Shown here: positions 36,841-45,158 of the stretch, one piece after another | Layout of the letters: each line of letters starts with the position of its first letter | Position numbering within the stretch: the first letter of the stretch is position 1 | Assembly (NCBI GenBank): GCA_023052935.1 | Contig: CM041294.1 | Span: 17,180,635-17,244,634, forward strand | From: Piezodorus guildinii | Lineage: Eukaryota > Arthropoda > Insecta > Hemiptera > Pentatomidae | Direction of reading: 5' to 3' | Length of the DNA: 64,000 bases | Notes under the pieces: model-generated | What the model was told of the DNA's origin: nothing | The model's database searches: none | Seen by the model: only the letters and a program-made list of their open reading frames with translations | Program-made: the position numbers and the translations under genes

Positions 36841-37988
36841 TTCACTACCATACATATAAAATGTATAGTTTGAGAAAGTAATGCGATCGTCAAAATATTC
36901 GAATTCCAGTTTTCAACGGAAATACACGTTTAAGGGTCCCCTGAGTCCAAATAAGAAATAGGAATGGTCATAATCGGATGATCGGACTTCGATGATTTAA
37001 ATAATCGAATGATCGAATGATTTGTATGATATGCCACAGTACCCGTCTCTATAATGGCTGAGCTGGCTGAGCCTAGGTACAAATATGAAAAAAAAAAAAG
37101 TCGTTCGGTTATCCGAACTCCTTATAATCCCTAAAACAATTTAGTTCGAATGATCATTCGTTTCTCCAAACCGATTAATCCGATAATCTATTAATTCGAA
37201 TGATTGAAATAATCGAATGATCCGATAATCGTCATTCGATTATGCCCACCCCTAATCAGCAAGTCCCGCAAAAAGGTCTGTGTGTGTGTGTGGTAACTCC
37301 CGGGCAAAAACAAAAAGTCCTATGAAACTGAAATTTCACATTGAAGACAACAATACGCCCGAGATGTTACAGAAACCTGTTGAGAAAAATCAGCTGACTG
37401 AAAAATCTAATTTATAACATGCATTTTGGACCTTTTTACTATTTTCTCAAAAACAACTCTAAAGATTTTGATTAAACTCTATACATCGATGTGAAATTTA
37501 ATGGGCTGTAATACGATGTAGGTTTGATTCTGATTGAAATAGTATAACAGGGCTTAAATGACAATATTTTAAATTTTCTTCCTCTATAGTACCTTTAATT
37601 TTGTAGATTTTAACAAAATTGGAACATCATCTTATTAGCATTGATAAATAACGGGTAAATTAGCAAGTTGAGCGAATTTGATATAAAACTGAAGGAGAAA
37701 AGTGCAAACATATTTTTTAATGTATTTTTTGTGTTTTTGAGCACAAGAATAGTAATATAGAAGTATAATATAATGTTGGAAAGCTAAAGAGCTATGAGAA
37801 GCCGATAAAACTAACTGATTGTTGTACATAAAAATATAATAGATTATTTAATAAAACACATGTGTCTATTGAAATTCAAAATAATTAATCCTTTAACAAC
37901 TTATTTGTATCTTTAAATATATTTAAAAATTCTTAAACTGATATTAACAACGGAGGTAAGTGAAATTCTTGCGTTGTGTTCACCAGAT
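36841..37988 (+). mobile_element. Helentron-like copy interrupted by a MITE
   Basis: A full-length but diverged copy: head ACTTTCACTACC, CCAGTTTTCAACGGAAATAC, (TG)n at 37279, AACTCCCGGGC, and the right end GGAGGTAAGTGAAATTCTTG ... CACCAGATTTTTT. Without the 304-bp insertion it is about 844 bp. It is the only copy with the hAT-like insert. Confidence 0.85.
36959..37254. mobile_element. hAT-like MITE, 296 bp
   Basis: Termini are inverted: left TAGGAATGGTCATAATCGGA, right read inward TAGGGGTGGGCATAATCGAA. The interior repeats AATCGAATGATC-type words. It is flanked by ATAAGAAA and ATCAGCAA. All undisturbed Helentron-like copies have ATAACCAA exactly there, so the 8-bp target duplication typical of hAT elements is confirmed by the empty site. 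No transposase. Confidence 0.88.
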
Positions 37989-38754
37989 TTTTTGGTAAGG
38001 TAATTTTAATTAATTTTATTGTCTTAAGGTATTTAACCGAACAAAAATCAAACTGTATCGCCGAATTAAATATGATTTAAGTGATCGGGTTTATTTGGAC
38101 TCCCTACAAGTCAGCCTTTTTTAATTATATTGAAATTTTTATTAAAATTCCTTCAATCATTATAATGTTATCTCACCCTTCTAGAAGACAATAATTAAAA
38201 TTATACTACCCAGAGAAAAAGCTTTAGTATTAAATCTCAGGAAAGCTGGGGGGAATTTCAATGCAAAAATTACATTTAGAATTCTCTTTACATATTGTAG
38301 TCCCTTAGGATCAGAATTTCTTTTATCCCTGTAATGACTTGCACTAAGTATCATAAATGCATTAATATTATATTTGTCAATGACGATGACAAACATTAAT
38401 TATACATTTACGTTTATTTATAAGTCGCATTGGATTTGTTTAAACATTCATTCATATTTTTTAACTCTATTGTATAATACTGGTGATCACTTTTCTGTAT
38501 TGCTTGTTATTTGTAGGGCGAAATTTCTGAACTTTTCTACTCGTGTATATTGGAACACAGTTAAAAGGAACAAGACTTTTACTATTTTTTTAAATATTTT
38601 TTTTTTCAAAGCTCTTAGTTACTTTTAGAAATAGTTCATTATACATTCGTTAATAAGTTTTATGAGTTCAATGAAGAGTGCCAAACTTACAGCAGACTTT
38701 TACGATCAAATTTTCACAAAATGTGAAATGAATTTCTTAAATGATATTATAGTT

Positions 38755-38758
<4 letters not shown>
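37989..38758. other. AT-rich, no feature
   Basis: No supported gene or element. Confidence 0.45.

Positions 38759-38820
<62 letters not shown>
38759..38820. repeat. TA microsatellite, left half of split tract
   Basis: (TA)n running directly into the LTR of the gypsy element. The other half resumes at 44180. Confidence 0.95.
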
Positions 38821-38821
<1 letters not shown>

Positions 38822-39001
38822 CTTATGCGTTGTCCGAAATATGAATTAAAAAAAATAAAGAAAGGGGCATAAACAACACACTTGATGGCTATTCAAACAC
38901 TGACCTTATTTGGTCTTCTAATCCTCTATATATACATTTCTATTGTTTACAAGAGGTGGTTTGGAATTAAGGCTGATAGGCTACCTTATCAGTCCTTAAC
39001 T
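38821..39001 (-). repeat. 3' LTR of the gypsy element
   Basis: 181 bp, identical to 43999-44179. The boundary is uncertain by 1-2 bp because it abuts TA repeats. Confidence 0.93.
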
Positions 39002-39012
39002 CCCCCCCCACC
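39002..39012 (-). other. Polypurine tract
   Basis: The minus strand reads GGTGGGGGGGG immediately before the 3' LTR, the expected place for plus-strand priming. Confidence 0.85.
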
Positions 39013-39268
39013 AGTTTACGAACAATCCTCGTAAACGATATACAAAACAAAAGTTATGGAAATCCTCCATGAGATAAAATAAAACAATTTGACAAGACAT
39101 ACAAAAAAAAAATATGACAAAACTCAGAAATAAAATAACACCTGAAAAGAGAATACAATAGATAAAAAAGAACAACACTTCCTGCAAACTGAACACCGCA
39201 TAAAAAAACTGACAACTTCACAATAACAAAAAACAAAAAATACAAAAAGCTGAGGACACTCCAGCGTC

Positions 39269-42200
39269 CTAGGATGCCTCCATCGGGGGAAGTTTCAATT
39301 GTTCTAGATGAACCGTACGCCGCTTCCTGGGTTCGCGCACGCTCTCGATCGTGACCAAATTGTGTTCACGGATCACAACCACTCGGAAAGGGCCCTCATA
39401 ACGCCGGAGTTCCTTCCCTCTGTTGGTACCCACACGCCGGTAGACCACCGTACCGATTTTGACAGGTCCCATTAGATCCCGCACCCCAAGATTATGCCGC
39501 TCCACCCGGCGACGCTTTTCCCGCTCAATCCGATCGCGAACCGTGACCCACAGCTTCTTAAGCGCGAGACTATTGCTCACAATTCGCCCTTCATCATCCG
39601 CCGCACCGCGACAATCACGCCGGCGACCCTGCAACCCGAAAAGGATTTCGTAAGGGGTAAATTCCGTGACCGAGTGGACGGAATGGTTATACGCGACGAC
39701 GGCACGCTCCATAGCCACGTCCGGCTCCAATCCCTTCTCTAATTGAAACACCCGCAGGTGGTCACTCAACGTGCTGTGAAGGCGCTCGATACCTCCGCGA
39801 CTTTTGGGATGACCCGGCGTGTTAAGATGCCACGTGACACCCAAAACCTTCATCTCCTCCCGGACTCTGGCGTTGTCAAATTCGCGACCACTATCCGAAG
39901 AAACCTTCTCGGGGACGCCATAAAACTGAAACCAAATCCACAGGGCCCGCAACACAGCCTCCGCCGTACGCTCCTGAACGGGATACGCCATCGCCACCTT
40001 GCTGAACAAATCCAAAACCGTGACCCACTTATAGTTTTTCCACGTAAAGGAATCGATTTGCAGATCCACCAGAGGCGCATCAGCGGTAGGGGTTTCCTCC
40101 TGGACGGCCCGAGGTGGATGACGATCATACTTGGCTCGCAGGCACACATCGCAATTCCCAATGGTCTCCTGAATGGTGCGCTTCATCCCCCGCCAATAGT
40201 AACGCCGCCGCAACGCACGCAACGTCTCGGTGAGGCCCCGGTGGTTCGTCTTCCCCTGATGATAAGCGAGCGTCACCTCCCTCTGCCGTTCCTCATCACG
40301 GATGGTCTCGGCGAGCATGGAACAACGGACAAACGACCGGTCAACCCCGATACGCTCTGCCCGCCACAACCGGTGGATCCGTCCCCACACAACGGCGTTG
40401 CCGACAAATAGGTGGTGGGTCCTACCCGGCTTAGACGCGTCCGCCAGCGCCCTACAAATCTGGTCATCCCCGACGGATGGCTGAGACCAGACAGTGACGA
40501 CCGAACACCCGCCGAAGCGTTGAAAATCAATCTTAAGGAGCCCCGACGTCCTCGTCTTCCAGATAATCTGGTGGCGCTTGTCGTTCACGATGTCGTCTAT
40601 TTCCTCCATGTCCACAGGACGCCCCTCAGAAGAACGCTCGTCCTCCGACGACGCGGGCTCACCCGAAACTCCAGCCGTGCCAGACTGGGGTTCCTCCCCA
40701 GGAGTCCACTCCCTAAGAAACTGCCGAACATCGCGAGAAGACTCGCCCCGTTCCTCCTCTACGGCGTTGACCATGAGCGCACGCGACAGCCAATCCGCGA
40801 CAACGTTCTCCCTGCCCGGTTTGTATACAATCTCCATATTGTACTGCCCCAGGAGCTCTTTCCATCGTGTGACCCGTGCGGAAGATTCTTTCAGCCTCCC
40901 TACCCATTGTAGGGGACGATGGTCTGTATGGACTCGGAACCGCCTCCCGAAGACGTACGGCCGGAAATGGTCAACAGCCCATACAATTCCGAGGAGTTCG
41001 CGCTCCAAGGCGCTATAACGAGACTCCGCATCCGTAAGACGCCGACTGGCGTATGCAACAGGTCGTTCCCCCCGGTCACTGTCCTGAGATAACACTGCCC
41101 CAAGAGCGTATTCACTGGCGTCAGTCGTAATAGTGAACGGCCGTTCGAAGTCCGGAAACGCGAGCACCGGATCACGCTGTAAGTGTTCGATGCACCGGCG
41201 CACCTGGTCCGCAATATCTGGGGTCATCACGACTTTACACCCTTTTCGCAGTAAATTATTAAGGGGCACAAGATACGTCGCCATGGCTGGAACAAAACGG
41301 CGATAATAATTCAAAGCGCCCATCAACCGCCTGATCCCCTTCACCTCGGTCGGGATGGCCATACGCTGTAAGGCCGCCACCTTCTGAGCATCCGGCTTCA
41401 CGCCCTCCGCGGAGATCGTATGGCCCAAAAAACTAATTTCCCTCTGACCCAAGATCGACTTCTCAGGAGAAAGACGGAGACCAAACTCCCGCATTCGACT
41501 AAAGACATCCCGGAGATGCTGAACGTGGTCCCGTTCCGACCGACTGAAGACCAAGAGGTCATCCATGTAGACCTGGCACACGGACTCGTCCAGACCCCGA
41601 AGAAATTCGTCCATCAACCGCTGAAAAGTGATAGGGGCATTCTTCAGGCCAAACGGCATGCGGGTGAACTCATAATGGCCCCTCTCGAAGGTAAACGCGG
41701 TCTTGTGTCGGTCCCGCGGATGCATTCCGATCTGATGATACCCCGCCTTCAGATCCAAAGTGCTAAAAATTTTTGCACCCCCCAACCGGTCCAAAATATC
41801 GTCGAAGCGCGGAAGAGGATATTTTTCGTCAACCGTATTCTCATTTAACTTACGGTAATCGATGACGACCCGATATTTTTCCGTTGTCTCGCCGGGGGCA
41901 CACTTCTTCTTGACGGCCCATAACGGACTATTATACGGGGACGTGCTGTCCACGATTATACCCTGCCGCCGTAAATCGTCTAGCTCTTCCCGAATATGCC
42001 TACGAAGCGCCTGAGGATACCGTCTTTCCTTGACATAAACGACCCGATCCTGCTTAAGCGGAATTTCATGCACAGTCCGACCCGTAACCCCAAGGATATC
42101 CCCTTCCTTAAAAAATATATCACTGAATTCTTCCAGGATAGACGTTTTCCAATTATCGACCTGATTCAGCGCCCCAATACGCGCCTCGCCGCCCGCAGCT

Positions 42201-42631
42201 ACGCGAGTACAGGTATACTTCCTACCTCCAATTCTGATAGCCCATTGGCCCCCCAGGGTCCTAATACGCGCGCCGATTTTCCCTAATAGGTCATTACCGA
42301 TTATCGCCTGATACTCCCTTGGCATCTTACTTACTACATGGACATGAAACTCTCCGCTCCTTTTCCCCCATGTACTTAAGCCCAGCTCGATTTCCCCCTC
42401 CACACGACAGGGCCCTCCCAGGGTAATTAAATTACATTGGCATACCTTAACCTGGAGTGCCCTCTCTCCACCTTTCCACTTCTCTAGTGCCTCTCTGCAT
42501 GCGATGGTGCACGAGCTCCCGGTGTCCACCAGGCATGCGACTCCCTCCACGCTGATGATAGGCAGACCGCCGCTCTCTCCCCTCGCATGGTAGCTCACCA
42601 ACGTGCGGTTGCCACTCTGCTGATACCCGCC
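39269..42631 (-). CDS. pol: Gypsy Pol: protease, RT, RNase H, integrase
   Basis: Open from directly after the gag stop, in the same frame. Counting from the TTG at 42601: retropepsin with CLVDTGSS (DTG at 26-28); reverse transcriptase with STLDLKAGYHQ, MPFGLKNAP and YMDD at 345-348; RNase H with TDAS near 493 and HTDHRPL; integrase zinc-binding H781/H787/C817/C820; integrase core D850, D903, E939 (D-35-E); and a GPF-type C-terminal module (RRYEGPFRVVV). All catalytic residues are present. There is no chromodomain. No ATG lies near the start, so expression as a Gag-Pol fusion by readthrough of the UGA is the simple explanation. Confidence 0.97.
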   Translation of the reverse strand, partial: GGYQQSGNRTLVSYHARGESGGLPIISVEGVACLVDTGSSCTIACREALEKWKGGERALQVKVCQCNLITLGGPCRVEGEIELGLSTWGKRSGEFHVHVVSKMPREYQAIIGNDLLGKIGARIRTLGGQWAIRIGGRKYTCTRVAAGGEARIGALNQVDNWKTSILEEFSDIFFKEGDILGVTGRTVHEIPLKQDRVVYVKERRYPQALRRHIREELDDLRRQGIIVDSTSPYNSPLWAVKKKCAPGETTEKYRVVIDYRKLNENTVDEKYPLPRFDDILDRLGGAKIFSTLDLKAGYHQIGMHPRDRHKTAFTFERGHYEFTRMPFGLKNAPITFQRLMDEFLRGLDESVCQVYMDDLLVFSRSERDHVQHLRDVFSRMREFGLRLSPEKSILGQREISFLGHTISAEGVKPDAQKVAALQRMAIPTEVKGIRRLMGALNYYRRFVPAMATYLVPLNNLLRKGCKVVMTPDIADQVRRCIEHLQRDPVLAFPDFERPFTITTDASEYALGAVLSQDSDRGERPVAYASRRLTDAESRYSALERELLGIVWAVDHFRPYVFGRRFRVHTDHRPLQWVGRLKESSARVTRWKELLGQYNMEIVYKPGRENVVADWLSRALMVNAVEEERGESSRDVRQFLREWTPGEEPQSGTAGVSGEPASSEDERSSEGRPVDMEEIDDIVNDKRHQIIWKTRTSGLLKIDFQRFGGCSVVTVWSQPSVGDDQICRALADASKPGRTHHLFVGNAVVWGRIHRLWRAERIGVDRSFVRCSMLAETIRDEERQREVTLAYHQGKTNHRGLTETLRALRRRYYWRGMKRTIQETIGNCDVCLRAKYDRHPPRAVQEETPTADAPLVDLQIDSFTWKNYKWVTVLDLFSKVAMAYPVQERTAEAVLRALWIWFQFYGVPEKVSSDSGREFDNARVREEMKVLGVTWHLNTPGHPKSRGGIERLHSTLSDHLRVFQLEKGLEPDVAMERAVVAYNHSVHSVTEFTPYEILFGLQGRRRDCRGAADDEGRIVSNSLALKKLWVTVRDRIEREKRRRVERHNLGVRDLMGPVKIGTVVYRRVGTNRGKELRRYEGPFRVVVIREHNLVTIESVREPRKRRTVHLEQLKLPPMEAS

Positions 42632-43864
42632 TCAGATTTCCTCACGGGATGACTGCGCTGCCGTTTCCGGTCGCCTCCACACACTCCTCCTGCTCCTCTG
42701 GCCACCTCCTCGAGCGGGAACGTCCGCCTCAGTCTCCGTTTCCGTTTCCTCAGACCCGCCGGATGATTCGCTTGCCGATGCTATATGCCTCCTCTGGAAC
42801 CGTCCCGGTCGGACTCTTTGGGCATTTACTTCCATGGGTTCCGGTTGGTTCGCATCGCGCCGCCGGTACATGTAAGGGCAATGTCTTGCCATATGTCCCT
42901 CCACTCCGCACTCAAAGCACCTAGTGCGTGGACATTGGGCCACCAGATGCCCGAGCTTGCCACAACCATGGCACTTGCGGTCCTCCCGCCTCCCGCTGCT
43001 TCTCGGTTTTGCTGGCCGTCGATCACCTTGCGGAGGCCTCTCTCTCCTATTCTCCCGAAATTCTCTTCTTTTCCAAACGGGAGTGGTCCTGGGCTGATGG
43101 TGCGAGACCCGTGTCCAACTGTGTTCCTCCGTCTCCATCCGAGATTCTTCCTCGCGGGCACTGGCGTCCATCATTTCTTGAGCGCATTCGATGAACGAGC
43201 GCTCCCTCTGGAACCCTTCTCTTTTACCGGCTTCCTTCGCCAGCTGCACCTTCAGAATTATCGCTAAGAAATCCATCCTAAAGTGGACCTCCTCAACACT
43301 AGCGGTCTCTCGCATTTTCTCTGTGATCCGATTAAATTTCGTGAGAAGTTCTCCCGCATACTGGCCATTAGACTGCCGCGGCTTCTTAGTTTCCCTTATT
43401 AGGTGAAACACATCTTCTTCAGGGGCCCATCTTCCCCCTCCGTAGGCCTTCTTTAGTCGCTCTTTCACGACGCTCCAGGGTGTCTCCTCGTCGGCTTGGA
43501 TATGGTTCAGGATGCTCCTCCTCACCCTGCAAACCACTGCAGCCTTTAACGCCTCAGCATCTTCCCCGTCTAATAGTCTTTCGGACAACTTAGACTGAAT
43601 CCTCACCATCAAGCGATCGCCCCCTTTTAAAAAGTGGTTGAGCTCACCAATCTCTCCAGTAAATCTGTCAAGGTCGGATGTAGCCTTCCTCAATTCCTGA
43701 GCTGTCGCTGTTTGGATCTTCACCCACTCCAGCGTCGTCCTATGCGCCTGCGCCAGTGAAACTTCCGGTAGTGGCGGTAACTCAACTGCCGCTGCTGCCG
43801 CCTGCTGGGGCACAGCCGGTGGGACATTCAGAACGGCTGGCCTCAAAACTACGTTTTCTGCCAT
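42632..43864 (-). CDS. gag: Gypsy Gag with two zinc knuckles
   Basis: 410 codons from an ATG 134 bp inside the 5' LTR. The Ala/Pro-rich N-terminus is followed by a helical capsid-like region, a basic stretch, and two CCHC knuckles, CHGCGKLGHLVAQC (298-311) and CFECGVEGHMARHC (316-329), which bind genomic RNA. The C-terminus is Ser/Glu-rich (SGGSEETETETEAD) and ends SSREEI before UGA. The next in-frame codons run straight into pol. Structural protein of the particle. Confidence 0.95.
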   Translation of the reverse strand: MAENVVLRPAVLNVPPAVPQQAAAAAVELPPLPEVSLAQAHRTTLEWVKIQTATAQELRKATSDLDRFTGEIGELNHFLKGGDRLMVRIQSKLSERLLDGEDAEALKAAVVCRVRRSILNHIQADEETPWSVVKERLKKAYGGGRWAPEEDVFHLIRETKKPRQSNGQYAGELLTKFNRITEKMRETASVEEVHFRMDFLAIILKVQLAKEAGKREGFQRERSFIECAQEMMDASAREEESRMETEEHSWTRVSHHQPRTTPVWKRREFRENRRERPPQGDRRPAKPRSSGRREDRKCHGCGKLGHLVAQCPRTRCFECGVEGHMARHCPYMYRRRDANQPEPMEVNAQRVRPGRFQRRHIASASESSGGSEETETETEADVPARGGGQRSRRSVWRRPETAAQSSREEI

Positions 43865-43981
43865 GATATCGGTTTTTCACTGGCAAGAGATTAAATAATA
43901 ATAAAAAAAAATAAATGAGCTCACGTACGCTGAGTAACAGGCAAGTACGACAAAAAATTATGTTTCGAACTTATCTAAAGG

Positions 43982-43999
43982 TCCCGGGTTTCGGCACCA
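43982..43999 (-). other. Primer-binding site, tRNA-Phe
   Basis: The minus strand reads TGGTGCCGAAACCCGGGA right after the 5' LTR, overlapping its last base. This is the complement of the 3' end of animal tRNA-Phe (acceptor TTTCGGC plus ACCA, T-stem CCGGG), recognised from the tRNA-Phe acceptor start GCCGAAA. Confidence 0.8.
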
Positions 44000-44177
44000 C
44001 TTATGCGTTGTCCGAAATATGAATTAAAAAAAATAAAGAAAGGGGCATAAACAACACACTTGATGGCTATTCAAACACTGACCTTATTTGGTCTTCTAAT
44101 CCTCTATATATACATTTCTATTGTTTACAAGAGGTGGTTTGGAATTAAGGCTGATAGGCTACCTTATCAGTCCTTAA

Positions 44178-44179
<2 letters not shown>
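43999..44179 (-). repeat. 5' LTR of the gypsy element
   Basis: 181 bp, identical to the 3' LTR. Confidence 0.93.
44077..44112 (-). promoter_or_regulatory. LTR core promoter: TATA box and initiator
   Basis: On the minus strand TATATATAG (44112-44104) is followed about 33 bp later by TCAGT (44081-44077), the arthropod initiator. Spacing fits RNA polymerase II. The same sites occur in the other LTR at 38934-38899. Confidence 0.6.

Positions 44180-44245
<66 letters not shown>
44180..44245. repeat. TA microsatellite, right half
   Basis: Continuation of the tract split by the gypsy insertion. Confidence 0.95.
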
Positions 44246-44246
<1 letters not shown>

Positions 44247-44249
44247 GGA

Positions 44250-45158
44250 TTGTGTCACATGAAATGTCCGTTTTCAAGGTAATGGATTTTTATTAAAAAT
44301 ACGATATGAAAACAAGATAATTTTATTCGAAGTATTTACCTTCTTTTTTCAACACATTTTTCGCAACTTGACACCAACTTTTTTATCCCCGAACTGAAGA
44401 ACTCTGAGGTTTGAAGTGAAACAAAATCTAAAAACGCACTTTTCACTTGATCATCATTTCAAAAAGTTTTCCTTTGACGAAGTTGTCTAAATTCTTGAAC
44501 AGCTGGTAATCGGTTGGAGAAAACTCGGGAGCATTAGGTGGGTAAGGAAGAACTTCGTATCCCAGTTCTTTCAATTTTTGCACGGTATGTTTCGAAACAT
44601 AAGGTTTTGCTGCCGCTCAGTGAGATCATAAGGCACCCATGTATCGAGCTTTTTTACTTTCCCAATACACTTTAAATGTCTAGAACCGGTAGATGCACTT
44701 GCATTTAGCTTTTGCGAGAGTCCTTTAATTGTTTGGTAGGGGTTTCCTTCTACTATGTGTTTGAGGACATCGTTGTCTATTACGGACAGAGGTCTTCCTC
44801 GGGCAAGTTTTCCAAGTCGGTATCCCCAACTGAAAACTTAGCAAACCAACGGTGAATAGTTCGTTCATTAACACTCCCTTCTCCAAACGCCTTACAATAT
44901 TTCTAGCGGCCTCAGCTGCTGAATGGTCAAGTTTAAACTCGTACAAAAATATTACTCTAAAATCGCATGTAATAATATGAACATGAAATATTTGGAGGTA
45001 AACTAAAAAGTGGGTAATTGATTAGGAAGCTAATGTTTATAATACAAAGGTAGAGGATTAGTAACTGTTTACTTTAAATATGTAAACATTCGGAAAAAAA
45101 CAACAGAGACCTGCAAAATCCTTTATGTATTTCAGAAACTATAAAAACGGACATTTTT
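44250..45158 (-). mobile_element. Mariner-like transposon, decayed (copy B)
   Basis: The left end GTGTCACATGAAATGTCCG and the right end near ACGGACATTTT are inverted and match copy A. Minus-strand translation gives EFKLDHSAAEAARNI, RKTSVRNRQRCPQ and, further on, GYEVLPYPPNAPEFSPTDYQ, which carries the last catalytic Asp of mariner transposases (SPDLSPTDY-type motif). Frameshifts and stops separate them. At ~910 bp it is longer than copy A and keeps the catalytic C-terminal part that A lacks. Confidence 0.87.

Larger units (their letters stand above)
38821..44179 (-). mobile_element. Complete Ty3/gypsy LTR retrotransposon, ~5.36 kb
   Basis: Two 181-bp LTRs identical over their whole length bound one gag and one pol region on the minus strand, with a primer-binding site and a polypurine tract in the right places. 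It is inserted in a TA microsatellite, so the target duplication cannot be read. LTR ends read AGTTAAGG...GCATAAGT, reminiscent of AGTTA-type gypsy ends. No env frame exists between pol and the 3' LTR. Identical LTRs and open frames indicate a very recent insertion. Confidence 0.97.

Noticed and set aside
38996..39245. Small frames between pol and the 3' LTR as a possible env.
   Set aside because: Too short, no signal peptide plus ectodomain plus anchor order, T-rich composition.
39459..43406. Many plus-strand frames of 60-222 codons opposite gag and pol.
   Set aside because: Shadows of GC-richer minus-strand coding sequence; no domain text.
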